Origin: Microbotryum silenes-acaulis | Taxonomy: Eukaryota; Basidiomycota; Microbotryomycetes; Microbotryales; Microbotryaceae | Direction of reading: 5' to 3' | Length of the DNA stretch: 64,000 bases | Assembly (NCBI GenBank): GCA_003665825.1 | Contig: QPFY01000012.1 | Coordinates: 682,001 to 746,000 of the forward strand | Shown: positions 24,532 through 36,857 of the stretch, piece after piece | How the letters are laid out: every line of letters starts with the position of its first letter | How positions within the stretch are numbered: the first letter of the stretch is position 1 | Program-made: the position numbers and the translations under genes | The notes under the pieces: generated by a model | Seen by the model: only the letters and a program-made list of their open reading frames with translations | Databases searched by the model: none | Told to the model about the DNA's origin: nothing

Positions 24532-27327
24532 ATGGCCTCCTCTACGTCTGCACCACCGGGCATCTCGGCCCGCCGCGCTGCTTTTGGTGGGCAGCTGTCG
24601 ACTCCTGACGGGGCGACCACCACCGTACCCGCCTCGAGATCGACACCCACGACCCAGAGTTCAAATACGTCTGCATTCACTCGCAACGAACAAGCCAAGT
24701 CATCGGCCTCGACCGACACCCCTTCGCGAGCTGGCAAAGGCAAAGGCCCGGCATCGTCCTCGCGATCGAAGCAGCCCCAGTCCACCTCGTCCTCGTCCCA
24801 GCGCGGTCAGAGCGGAAACGGGAATAAGCAGAATAACCACGTCACGTCAAGCCTCGAAGGTGTCCTGTCCCCTTCTCAAGCCGCACTTGATGCCGCCGCA
24901 AAGGCAGCCGCTATGGCCCAGGCGACTCAAGAAGATGAAGAGACCATCTGCCTTATCTGTGCGGACACTGCGACGTTCTGGGCCGTGGGGGGGTGCAACC
25001 ATCGCACATGCCATACGTGCTCCATCAGGCTGCGTGCCCTGTACAAGAAGAAGGAATGCACCTTGTGCAAGGTCGGTCCGCATCTGCCTGCTGCGATCTG
25101 CCCACTCCACCCTGCCTTTCAATCTTAAGCTGACATACCGGGTGGCGTGCTCCTTTCTTACAGACCGAGTGTGATCGTGTCGTCTTCACTTCATCCCCCG
25201 ATCGCCCTTACCTAGACTTTCCAGACTCCGTTGTGCCCTTTTCCGATGCCAAGGTCCGTCGAGCGCAGACTTGTCTCGCTTGTGCCCGTTCGGCTGCTGA
25301 CAACGCACGTTCCACCTTTCACCACCAGCTCGGCATCTCGTTCGAGACACGCGAGCAAATGGACGACTCTCTCGCTCTGCTGCGGTTCAACTGCCCTATA
25401 TCGACATGCGATTCCATCTGCCTCGGTTGGGGAGACCTCAAGCGCCACGTGCGCTCGTCCCATCAATCCAATCTTTGCGACCTGTGCTGCAGCAACAAGA
25501 AGATTTTCGCCCACGAGCACTCGACGTTCGCCAACAGGGAGCTGAATCAACATATTCAGAACGACCACAACAGCTGCGAGTTTTGCCGAAGAGCTTTTTA
25601 CGATGCCGATCAGCTGTACGCCCATTGCCGTGATGCGCACGAAGAGTGCTTCATCTGTGTCAGGCAAGGGATACGACATCAGTACCACCTCAACTACTCC
25701 CAGCTGGTCAGTGGTGTCTCCTCCTACTGCTTCCTTTCCGTTCCAGACGCTGACAGTCTTTCGATCTTGCTCTGCTGATGACGATCTACAGGAGGCACAC
25801 TACAAAGCGGCCCACTACCTGTGCCCCCATCCCACGTGCCTGGAGAAAAAGTTCATCGTCTTCGAGACCGAACTCGATCTTCAAGCCCACGCCGTTCAGG
25901 AGCACGGTGCCGCCCTCGCTGGCGATCAACGCTCTCGACGCGATGCTCGACGGATCGAGACCAACTTCACCTACGAGGCAGCGGACGCTGGGCCTCCAAT
26001 GGGTGGCAGGAGTGGACGCGGTGACACCCGTGGTGGTCGAAGAGGCGGTAGAGGAGGCGGATCGGGTGGAGATGGGGGTCGACGGACCGATGCGGCTCCT
26101 GCAGCTGCCGCGTTCGTCTCAACGACCGATGCGCCGAACCGGAGTCGGGTCATCCCCGGCCTGGGTCCAGCCGCATCGCTGATGAACGGATCGACCTCGC
26201 GAGCCAATCGGTTTGGTGCAGCTCTGACCAGCGACAGTAACCCCGCTTCGGCTCCTTCGTCGGGACGAGCGACTCCGGACCCTACGACGGTGGAACGGCA
26301 CGCACAAGTGATGCGCCTCGTCGCTGATGCGGTCGCAGGCTCGGAAGCCAAAGTGACGTCTTTCAAATTGGCAATTCGCGCCTTCCGTGCGAACGAGGTC
26401 TCGGCCGACGATCTTGTCGATCAGCTGTGGAACGTGTTCGATCAAGATGCCGACAAGGCCGAGCCGATCGTCAAGGGAGTCGCTGGGCTCATGGAGGATG
26501 CCGACAAGAAGGCGGCGCTGCATGCAGCCTGGCGAGATCGACGGATTGAGGTGAGCACTCTTCTTTAATTACAGTGTTCTGGCACGACAACTAACATTCT
26601 CCGATCGGCCCCTCGACAGCAAAACCAATTTCCCTCTCTAACGGCGCTGGCCCCGACGCTCCATGGTGTCCCCACCACAACGAACAACTCTTCGCCTCGT
26701 GCGCTCAACTCTCGTTCGACCCGCAACCAGCGTGATCCCAACATTTGGGCCCGAGTCGAGCAAGCGGCGAACCGTCCCGGTGCGATCGTTTCGGCTAACC
26801 CGTTCCCCGCTCTTTCGAGTGCACGGAACGTTGTCCCTGGCATGGCACCTCGTCAACCCGCCCGAGAGTTAGGTCATCATACTCCCTGGTCAGCGTCCGC
26901 TTCAGGTAGCGGTGCCGGTTCTTCGACATCAACTCCGCCAGCGACGAGATACCCTTCACCTCCCCCGACGTTGGGCGCGATGCCACCGCTTCGATCCTCG
27001 GCTCACCCACCCTCGTCCACGCCGGTGACTCGACAAGCACCAACCCCTTCGATCGCTCGTCGCACCGAATTTCCTTCCTTGCCCGTCTCAACGACCGAGA
27101 TCGATCGTCGGGCCCGGATGCGCGCCGCGATGGGGAAACCGAGTCAAACGATTCTCGATGGATCACCCTCGAACGAAAGGAGTGCTAGTCCATGGGGTCC
27201 GAGCAATTCGAAAGACGAACAGGAAGTGGAGGTCGAGACGAATGAGGGTGTTACTCCGGGAGTGGATAAGAAAAAGAAGAAAAAGACCAAGGTGTTGTTG
27301 ATGAGTCGTGGGATGCATCATGCATAG
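24532..27327 (+). CDS. HEL2: RING E3 ubiquitin ligase of ribosome quality control (Hel2/ZNF598)
   Basis: Hel2/ZNF598 senses collided ribosomes and ubiquitinates 40S proteins to start ribosome-associated quality control. Exons 24532-25071, 25164-25253, 25329-25706, 25792-26550 and 26620-27327 are all phase 0 and give 824 residues. A low-complexity N-terminus precedes a C3HC4 RING at about residues 140-179 (CLICADTATFWAVGGCNHRTCHTC ... CTLC, split here only for reading). Then come the family's run of C2H2-type zinc fingers (CPISTCDSICLGWGDLKRHV; CDLC...FAHEH; CEFC...HCRDAHEECFIC; CPHPTCLEKKFIVFETELDLQ), a Gly/Arg-rich stretch, the region after 26290 with a helical NTAZ-like part, and a Pro/Ser-rich tail ending in Lys repeats. 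Finger order and size match fungal Hel2. Convergent with the next gene. Confidence 0.94.
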
Positions 27328-27512
27328 ATGAGCTGTCAAGATTTATCCCGGTCAACGGAAGGAAACGGGAAGAGTAGAGCAACTTGGGAATGCAATGCAG
27401 GATCAAAGAGGATACAAGGAGTCATGCCAGCATGGGTTCGTACTAGAGAGAGAAGGATTGAAAAGGGAGAACGTGACCTCGAACCGCTACCTTGAACAAG
27501 CTATTCGAGGCT

Positions 27513-28799
27513 TCAATGCTGGTGGCGCCTGTGCTTGATCCCACTCTTCGCTCCAGGACTACTAGAGGGGATGGGAGAGGCCGGCGACAAGGAGCCCAAA
27601 CGCTGGGAGGCCGCAGCGATGCCTTGTACGTTTTGGCCGACTTGCTTGGCGATGCTAGGCACGGCTGACGCCGTGGTCCTGACTCGGGGTGTTCGGGTCG
27701 GTCGAGCAGAGCGGGTCGACCTCGTCGTCCTAGCGGCCGCAGTAGTGGCGGCGACGGCCTTGTCCTGAGCGGTTTGCGCATCCCAGAACGTCGTCGACCC
27801 ATTCGCAGCGGGCACAAAGACGAATCTAAGGGGTGCCTCGGCGGTAGGGAATGCTTGCTTGAACGCCGCGTAGTTGCCCGTCGCGACGAGACCACTCTTG
27901 GACCAACTGACGAAACTGACGGGGAGGCTCGAACCGTCGGATAGGGTCCATGAGGCGGTCAACTCTTGCGTGATGCAGTCCAAGGACCAGACCGCGCTCT
28001 CGCCACGGTAAGGACTTCCGAGGGAGGATTCGGATTGGGCGAACGTCTTGGAGTTCGTTTGGTTCACGGGTGCGACGAAGGCGTAGCCTCCTGACGTGGA
28101 ACTGAGCGACGAAGGCGCGTTGGGTAGACCCGTGAAGGAGGCGAGACCGACGTAAGGCAAGGCGGCGTACTCGGCGAGGATGCCATAGATGGAGAAGAGG
28201 GGAGGGAGGGTCGAGCAAGTCGTGGCGGGGAAGTTGACCGTAACAGGTTGATCGGTGGTGTTGGCGTAGACGCCTGATCCGTCCAAGGATCCGTCACCGA
28301 GCCATTGCGTGGAAGAAGAACTATCGGTCGAAACGATTTGAATCTTGCCCCATTGTGAAGCCGAGTCGTTGGGCCTGGGTGGATTGGCATGCGGTCCCAG
28401 CGAGTTCGAGACAGCCTGAGCGATCAAAAACATAAATTTATCGTACATGAGCTTTCGTTCTTCGCATACAGGCCGCTGATCCTCCCGACGCAGCTTCCCG
28501 TCGAAGCGCGCGCCAAAATCCGACCCCTAAGCGCGTCGCCGCGCGCGCTCTCGACCCCAACTCGACCCTTCGGAAGGAATACAAAATGACAAAAAACTCA
28601 CCGCATCGCTCGCAATCGTCTCGGCATCCAAAGCCTGTTGAGGCGTCAAGCTCAACGAAGCCAAGTCATTCAAATTCAAAGGCTTGGGCGCTCCAGGAGG
28701 TCGTGGCTCTGGGTTCGCGAAGGTGGTGGGGATCGCCGAGGCGGCGAGGAAGGCCAAGAGGGCCGCGGTGGAGACGACGGTGCGGGCGACGCCGATCAT
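27513..28799 (-). CDS. secreted protein of unknown function with a basic Thr/Arg tail
   Basis: Two exons (28799-28602, 28415-27513) give 366 residues. The N-terminus MIGVARTVVSTAALLAFLAASAIPTTFA is a clean signal peptide with an AxA-like cleavage site. The middle domain (about residues 70-270) has NSLGPHANPPRPNDSASQW, several N-glycosylation sites (NTT, NQT, NGS) and one Cys pair (TTC, DC). After residue about 275 comes a basic run rich in TTRSTRSARPTRTPRVR and then a Ser/Pro tail ending in KHRRHQH. I do not recognise the family; an extracellular or wall-associated role is inferred only from the signal peptide. No GPI-type hydrophobic C-terminus is present. Confidence 0.8.
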
Positions 28800-30080
28800 G
28801 ATCGCTTCTTTGATGTGACTGGGGTCAGGATTTCAAGGGGGCGAAGGAAGGTGGCAGGGAAAGGGTTTCGTAGAAGAGTTGGGTTGAATTAATTTCGTAA
28901 AAGAGTGACAACAAGTTGGGTGGAAGGAGGGAGCAAACGAGTGACGGCGTCCGGCGGCCGGGGGGTTACTTTTGAATCCCGGGGGGGGGGGGCGAGTCGT
29001 CTGAGCGGAACAGCGATCACTTCGACAGAGAAGACGGAGATCAAGAACCGGCGAGGCACCAAGCGCGACTACAGGATCTTGAGATGTGTCGATGAAAGTG
29101 GGATCGTAGATGCCAAGCTCGACTTGAAACTCTGTGTATCGCCGGCAACGGTGGGGGATGAGAGAGGGAAGTAGTGAGGTCTAGGTCTGGAAGCAGAGTC
29201 GCGGCCGAATCAGTGATCGGGGCGACGACGGTAGCGGTAGTGCAGTGAACAATTGATGAAGGTGTGACAAGGGCAAACCAAGCCAAGGTCCACTAAGGGC
29301 GGATTTGCTTCTTTTGTGATCCGAGACATTTTTTGATTAGGAATGTTTTACCCTCACTGAAAGCTCTCGTTCGGGAAGTGATTAACGCGGGCGAGACATG
29401 GATCCCGACTAGCCGGTGCCGTCGTCGCCATTACCTTCCTGAAACGGCCAACGTCAAGGGGGCCAACGCTGACCGAGACCGGCGCCCGCCCATGATGCGA
29501 GTATTCAGGGCGGCAAGGCGCACGCAATAAATGATGATGTCCCCAGAGCCAAAGAGGTATGTGCGTTCAGCAATCGACCTTACCATGTGTGGCATCATTT
29601 GAAGTATTCTCAATCGTCACGGAACGATCAATGCTCAAGCGAGTTGACAAACTAGCGCGCAACTAACATCCAGCCATAATCCGGTCTCGGCTGCAGGCCC
29701 GAGCGAGGTGACAGCGGTCCCGACACCATGTGAGCATAAACGGGTTCTTTTTACAGCAGGTGGTGGGGGAGGAGGGGTTCGAGAGCTTAGGTTCATGACG
29801 TAGGAGAGAACTAGGAAACATGTATGAAGATGGAGACAAAGTTAGGGAGAGGAAAGTCCAGGGCGGCAAAGGAGGTAGTAGAAAGGGCCAAGTAGGAGGA
29901 ACGAGAAAAAGGAAAATGACTGTATGATGCGAGTGAAAAGGCGGAAACGGAGGAGTAAGGGATGAATTTGGGATACAGATGATCCCAGCGGAGTGGTTCA
30001 AATGATAATAGCGACAATCGACCCCTGAAGCGAAGGCGGAGCCGAAAAGCGAAAGCCGTCAAACGTGCGCGCGGGCTTCT
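28800..30080. other. intergenic, no gene recognised
   Basis: About 1.3 kb between the secreted-protein start and the CRM1 stop. It should contain the former's promoter and the latter's 3' end. It includes a run of 12 G at 28981-28992 and a purine-rich stretch at about 29770-29960. Open frames at 28905-29174 and 29811-30062 look like composition effects. Confidence 0.5.
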
Positions 30081-33000
30081 TCACAGCTCTTCTTCCATTT
30101 CCGACGGCTGCAAACACAAACACCCGCCAACATCAGCAGTCCGTCCTTACGAAGTTGCAATGATCTGGAAGTGGTCATCTTCACCTTGATCATGCCAGGA
30201 ACATGCGCGGCGCGTTCCCTCTCTTCAGCCTGCTTCTGCGCGATGGCGGCCTCCTTCTCATCCGCAAAGAGCTCGGCCGTGTCGTCGGCGCCTTGGAACT
30301 CGCGCATCGAGATGAGGAAGTCGCGCAGGCCGGCCTTGAAGCGCACCGAGTCGTTGTTCTGTTCTCTAAGACCTGTCACGAAGGCCGTAATTTGGGCTCT
30401 GTGGAGTGAGTAAGCACGGCGAGATTAGTGCCGATGCAAGGCGGATCCGAAAGGGGGTAAATGATAACTCACGGTTGCAGATGCGGGAACGCTCGCTTGA
30501 GCAAATCGGCGCAGTACTCGCTCACGAACTTGGAGTTGTTCATCGTCGGGTCCTGGATCGTCGCCGGGTCGTACAGCGGCGCCTGAATATCCCCACTTCC
30601 CACGAGCCTGAACAAGCGAGCGAGCACGATCGACGTCGACTTGAAGCCCGACTTGTGATCCGCATCGGTCAACACGAAGAACATGTCCTGCAACAAGGAG
30701 AGGTAATAAGCCTGGAAGAAGCCGTTCGATGTCTCGGGTCCAGCCGCGACGATGTTGTCGATCAACTCGTAGCAAACGTTCAGACTGATGTCGGCGATAT
30801 CCCGAGCGGCGTGCTTGGTGCCCCAGACGATCGAGTCCATAATGAGCTTGAACTGTTGCGGCGGGATCTTAAGCAAGGCGTCGAAGCAATTGACGTTGAT
30901 GGCGCGCAAGAGGCGGAAGAAGGCGACGCGATGCTCGGGGTAGTCCGACATGTCGACGTTGATCATCGCGAGCGTGCACTCAAAGACCGCATCTAGCACG
31001 GGCGGGATCTTGTCCGTCATCAGCGGCCCAAGTCGGTTCACGATCGTGACCATCGTACTGAGCACCTCGGCATCACGAGCAGCGGGGATATTCTGCTTGT
31101 AGTCGCCAAGGATCGCTTCAAGCAAAGGTGGGATCAGGTTCGCATTGACCTGTTCCAAATCCTCAGCCTTGCGAATATATGTCTCTCCGACGAGCTTGAG
31201 AATCTCCTTCTTGATCGTTCGCAGACCTCGGACCTTAGGTGTCTTGGTCGCGATCAGGCCTTGCTCGGCCGTCGTCGCCGAGATGATGCCCGAGACGGCT
31301 CGGTACAGTCCGAGCAAGTCGACATAGATGCGAGCAATCTGGGGCAGGAAGAAGGTGCCGATCGACGAGCATGCGGCGACGTTCGTTTTGAGCACATTGG
31401 ACAGGATCTTGATGTTTTCCGGGTTCGACAAGACATCTGTTCCACTCGTTGCGGCTTGGGCCATGATCGCATCCCACTGTGTGACGATGCCCAAGAGTCA
31501 GACCGTGGCCCACCATCACCCAGAATCTCGGAAGCAAATACTCACAGCCGCATTCGGTGCCGACATGAGACTGGCGATCAACTGCTCCTGTTGAGGCTTG
31601 TTGGGCTGCGCCGAGATCATGTACCCGACGGCTTCGTAGAAGGTGTGGATCTGCAGAGGGGACAGGTCGGCGGTGATGCGCTGCAAGTTGCGCAGGATCT
31701 CATCGATGAAAGGCTCCTGCTCGCCCGACTGCTGCATGACGAAATGCCTTCGGCATCTGTGACAGATACACGCGCTCGTCAGCACCCGTCGGCTCCAAAT
31801 TCGTCGTCAATTCTAGCAACTCACTTTTGTGCGATCTTGATGAACGTATCGCAAGCCATGTCTTGCACACCTTCGTGAGTTTCGTGCGCAAATTCGAACA
31901 GCTTGTTGACGACCGTCTTGAGGAACTTCCAGTGCGCCTTGAGGAAGCGCGGGTACTGCCCGACGATGTACATGATGTTGGAAGCGACGACGGCCTTGTT
32001 GTCCTTGCCGCGCTTCATCTCGGTCAAGCCCAACAAATCCTTGATGACGGTCACCAAGAATCGCTTCTCCGTCTCTTCATTCATGGCACCCGAGATGGAC
32101 CCGATGGCCCAACAAAGCGTGTTCAAATTCGACCAAGACCATTCGGACCCGTCGACCTGCTTGGAGAGCTTCTCCGTCATGATCATCTCCGTATCGACGA
32201 CGTCGAGATGGGTCAAGTAGACGAGCACCTCGCGCATGCTCTTGTACAAGACGATCGTGTCGATCTCCTTGAGGAACTCGCGCACGATCTCGCCTTCGTC
32301 GTTCTCGACGATCAACACTTCTTCGGGCTTGGCCATGCGCTCGACCATTACGAGGCGCAGGTTGCTCAGCACCTCGGTGTAGATCTCGCGTCGCCCCGAC
32401 CCGCTTCCGTCCACGCCCGACGAGCCCGGCCCGCCCATACCGAGGTTCAAGAGAGGGTTGCCCATCGTGTTCACGGGAAATTTCTGCATCTCGTCGTACA
32501 GGTCGGCGACGAGTTTGGCCCAGTACTCGAGGCAGATCTTGAACACCTCGCGTTCCTCGACCTGGGAGATCTTGATCAGGTACAGATGCGCGTTGAGAAG
32601 GACGTCGCGGTGTTGAGGCGTCTCCAAGATTTGGACATGCACCGAGAGGAAGTTGGTCAAGAAGAGCGCGAGGTTGAGTACGAGTTCCTGGTCAGCGTCG
32701 GACGAGCTCTCGTACGCGCCGGCGATGTCGGTCGAAGGCGGGATCATCTTGTTGACCGAAGTCATGACGAGGTTGAAGAGGATGATGAACTTGGCGTTGT
32801 ATTCGGAGCCGATCTGCAATCCTCCAATCTCGGACAAGCATTTGAGGGTGACATTCCTGAATTCGGGCACCTCGAGGAACTGTCGATGTACGATAGTGCG
32901 CACGTTAGCGGTGATCCCAGCAAGACTAGTCGACACATTTCAGGAGATAACTCACCCTCCCGATAAGGTGATCAATGACTGGGGTCTCGAAGATGTAGCC

Positions 33001-34342
33001 AAGCGGGATCCAGTTGAGGAAGCGAAGCATCGCCTCAAGCGTGGCCTTGATCAAGCTCGCCTTGTCGGCCTTTTCGAGCACTTCAACACAAAGACTGAAG
33101 ACTTCGGAAAATTCTTGGCACTGCGATGTCGCCATTTCCGCAAATCTTAGATGCTTATACGCAAACCGCACACTGAGGAATCGTCGCGACTCACAATCTG
33201 CGCCTTCAATGCCTTGGTTTTGGCAGTCGTCATTTGCTCGGCCGAAAACTCAAAGATCTCCTCCGACAAGAGCTTGAGAATGACCATGTTGTTTTCACAG
33301 ATGGTCAGGTTCGACTGGGATGAGGAGACGATCTCGCTTATGAATGTCGGCCACTTGTGCGGCCTGAGCGGGAGCACGGCACCCTTGAGAGTCAGTCGTC
33401 GGCTCTTGGACACATCCACTCGGGAGGACTGACCACTCCTGCTTGAGGATCTGTACGAGGATGAGGTTGAGCTTGTTGACGTAGCTCTTTTGCTTCCTGA
33501 GCGTGGCCTCGTCCTCGGACGACTTGACGATGATGCCGACGATAAAGTTGCGGATGCCGGAGCGCTGGTCGTCGGGCAAGATCTTCCACCGCGTCTTGAT
33601 GAGGCGGTCCATGATTTGCAGCGCGATGTACTTTGTCTGGGCGCTGGCCGAGCGTTCGAGGATCTCGGGCACGCGCTGCCACGCGTCGGGGTGCTCCTGG
33701 AATTGGGCCAGGACCGTCGACGCTTGCGCTTGCTGTGAGGGGCGGGTGCAGTCATAGTGATGGAGATGTAATCGAATGATCAGATTGGTATCGTAACCGA
33801 GGGCAGCATGTCAGCTTCCAAGACAAGACGGCAGGGGGGGACGCACCTCGGTACCTCGGCCCGTCAGGAAGACCTGGGCGACCTGGTCAAGCAAGTTGAC
33901 ATCGAGCGGCACACTAAAGTTGAGGATTGCCTGCGGGAATCGTTTAAAAGGGGGGAGATGACCAGATATCAGTGGTCGAAGGTGGCTCAAGGTGGCTAGC
34001 GGTGGATGGTCGCTCGGTCGTGCAGGGTTCGCGCTCCGAGTAGCGTAGGCATCGCATGTGCAGGACATGGCAATGTACTCGGTACTCGCGCGTGCTACCA
34101 TCAGTCGTCGGCGCGGTGGATGACGAGGTCGTACACGGTCGGTCGAGGGCTGATGATGGACCGATGGCGCGCACGTTGGTTCGGTTGGTTCGGTTGGTGC
34201 AGTGGTGATGGGACCTGACGCGCGATGGCGTGGCCTATGTGTTGACGGGGTGCAGGTGCAGTACGACACCAAAGTGACCAAGAATTGACCCTTCTCGTGG
34301 TTTTCGCAAGTGAGGTGGTGCTAGGTGTCTACTCACGTCCAT
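30081..34342 (-). CDS. CRM1: exportin-1 (CRM1/XPO1)
   Basis: Karyopherin that exports leucine-rich NES cargo from the nucleus with Ran-GTP. The start is a 6-nt exon, ATGGAC (34342-34337), which splices to 33930-33847 to give [20 protein letters not shown], matching the family N-terminus MDxILDFSxPLD. The remaining exons cover the whole HEAT-repeat protein: [146 protein letters not shown]. The C-terminus is [14 protein letters not shown], with the last exon and stop at 30081-30083. The residue equal to human Cys528 is Thr (ACC at 32022-32024, in [14 protein letters not shown]). Confidence 0.96.
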
Positions 34343-35223
34343 GATGCTGAAGGGACGATGGGGTGGGGGGAGGTGCCTCGGCCCGTGAGCGATGATCGTG
34401 GAGCGCGACGAGAGAACAAGAGACCGAGAAACGACGAAACCGAGACTGAGAGCGAGACGAGAGCTGCGTGGGGAGATACAAGGTGTGCGAGGTGGGGTGA
34501 GGGTGAGGCGTGCGCGACCAACAAGGACGACGTCAGCTGATGCGGTGGCCGTGGACAACGACTCCCGCCAGGCACTGACCGCGACCGGTGAGCAGCGCTG
34601 ACCGCGACCGTGTAACGAACCCTTTGAGCCCGAAGCGGTGGTGGTGGGGAGGGGGAGATGGGATGGGGTGGGGTGGGCGAGACCTTTGGTCGTCGGCGGT
34701 AGTGGTAGATGGGGTGGGAGGTGTGAAGGCAGGGAAGGGAGTGAGCTCAGCCAGGGAACGCGCCGCGCTTCCCGTGTCGGCCTTGTTCTGCCAGCTTTGC
34801 CTGGCTCGGTTCGGCTCGGTTGCGCCGTGTTCTAAGCCGCGCCAGCTCAAGCTCGGCGAATATTCCGACTCGACTCGGAAAATCTGGAAACGTCTCGGCC
34901 CACTCGATTCTGCGGTACTCCGTACGACCTTGCTCGAGAAAAAAATCAGTCTCAAGTCACCGGTATACCCTCAACTGACGCGAGCCCACCACCGCGAAAT
35001 CGAAAACATTCGCCCCTCGGCGAGTCGGCGTACGCTCGAGCTCGTCCGTCGCTCGGCGCGATCTGCATGCTGCAGGGCAGGCATGGGCAGGCTGGCGCGA
35101 TCACTCGCCGACGCGCACCGACTCGGCTCGGACTTGCCCCAGTTGCGTTCCACCACCTTCCTTCGCCATCGTACCGACCTTACCCCTCTAGAGTCCTCAC
35201 CCTTCACCGCCGTTACGGGTACG
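34343..35223. other. divergent promoter region between CRM1 and the RING gene
   Basis: About 0.9 kb between two start codons facing apart. It contains purine-rich patches (GGGGTGGG/GAGACGAG). Long open frames across it (for example 34588-35430 plus) show no conserved sequence and are probably GC-rich chance frames. Confidence 0.5.
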
Positions 35224-36857
35224 ATGGGTCTTTTATCCAACTTGGGCTTAGACACCGGTAACGAGGTAGGATTCCCCCCCCCCGACTCTCCCAAGCCACT
35301 CGACTCGTCGACGTCACTCCTCCGCTGCGTGCTGAATCAGCTGACCTGTCCGCCGCTCTTCTCACGGTCCTTTTCCAGACGCAGCAGATCCAGAAACTTA
35401 CGCACGAACTTGATCAAGCGAATCAGGTAAGACTAATCGATTTTGAGCATCCTTGACCAAGGTCGGGTCTCCAATGCTACCTCGGCGCGATCGTGTGCCC
35501 GATGGTGGCGATGACGGTGCCGGTGGTGGCCGGCCGCGTGCGGACCTTTCGAGCCTTCAAGACATCTGGATCTTTTTTTCTTTTTTTTGCTTGAATCATC
35601 GCTTTCGCGCGGTCTGTTGAAGCTCGGACCCAGACACGTCAGCCGTTGTGGGCCGACCGGCACAGAACGGCCACGCGCAACCCCCACAACTCCGGCTACC
35701 GGCCTGCACACGGTCGATCGGTCGAGCTGAGCTTCGGAGGTTGGAGCGCCGTAGCACGGCAAGAGCAGAGAGTCACTTGAGATATGCGAGCGTTGAACCG
35801 ACCGCTCCACTTTGCATCCCTTTCCATCAAATAGCATGCACACCACCTAGCCCTCCAGAACCGAGCCGCGCAGCACCGAATCCGCGAACTCCAAGACCTC
35901 CTCGCGATCCAACAGCGTCTCACCTCGGACACTCAAGCGACCCTCCACCTCACCCAATCACGCCTCGAACCCCTGACCCATTCCTACAATTCGGCCCAAA
36001 CCGAACTCTCAACCCTCCGTACCGAACTCTCCAAAACGCCGACCACCTCCTTGGACCTTTTCTTCCGCTACAAACAACTCCAAGACCTCTGGGACCAAGC
36101 TCGCGATACGCTCTCTTGTCCCGTGTGCTTCGATTTCATAGGAAAAGGCCAAGTCGTTTCCCTCTTGTGTGGGCATACGTTCTGTCAAGGCTGTTGGACC
36201 GAATGGGAGAACAAGCATTTGGTCGAGTTCAAAACTTCGACTCAACAGGGGAGGTACTTTGGGCCGGATTGTCCAGAGTGTAGAGAGTCCGGAGTGAGGC
36301 ATGGGAAGGTTAGGGTTTGGGCGCTAGAGGAAGTCATTAGGTTGGTTGAGAGGGGGACGAGGGAGACGGAGAAGATTCATACGCAAGAGGAGATTAGGCG
36401 GATATTGGGTGAACACACGGATTCCTCACCGTTGCCGCAGCAGCAGGATCCGACATTCCCACGGCATCCACCCGCGCCGACTAGACCTATCGAGACATCG
36501 GAAGGAACACATCGAGACTCTACACCAGCGTCCGGCCAAGACACTTCACCGGACCAACTCGATCCTCAGTCCGTCACGATCGACGCAGAGGCCGAAGAAT
36601 CATCCTGGACCCTTCTTTCGGACGAATCGACACCCACACCGCCCCGCGCGGGAGAAGATTCGGCTACTTTCGATGTCCTTGATCCGACACCCGTCGAGGA
36701 CGTCTCGAACAGCCTTTCTACGCCGATACCAGTCGATTTTCTTTCACTTTCATCAAATCACGAATCGTCGGAAGCCACACCTAACCTCGCGGACGTGGCA
36801 GGACCCTCGGAAGAAGAGATCGAGACGATGGATCTCGACGAGGAATGCTCAAGGTGA
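35224..36857 (+). CDS. coiled-coil RING-finger protein, probable E3 ubiquitin ligase
   Basis: Exons 35224-35257, 35341-35426 and 35859-36857 give 372 residues. The N-terminus MGLLSNLGLDTADLSAALL leads into an amphipathic Gln/Leu-rich helix (about 20-120) with coiled-coil character. A C3HC4 RING lies at about residues 127-181: CPVC, then CGHTFCQGCW, and CPEC after a long insertion between the last two zinc pairs. The C-terminal 150 residues are acidic and Ser/Thr/Pro-rich with repeated SSW/DVLDPTP-like words and look disordered. RING ligase activity is inferred from the zinc ligands; I cannot assign an orthologue or substrate. The stop at 36855-36857 overlaps a GTGAGT, so a further 3' exon is possible. 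Confidence 0.78.

Noticed and set aside
28981..28992. Run of 12 G, with similar G/C runs at 35274-35283 and 37635-37646
   Set aside because: The runs lie in intergenic or intron DNA; they may affect sequencing accuracy but give no functional signal.
31827..32966. 379-codon open frame on the plus strand opposite CRM1
   Set aside because: It is antisense to strongly conserved CRM1 exons and is an effect of codon bias; the residues are low-complexity and match no family.
34588..35430. 280-codon plus-strand frame before the RING gene
   Set aside because: Composition is GC-driven (Trp/Gly/Arg-rich), it spans a start codon and intron of the real gene in another frame, and has no conserved motif.
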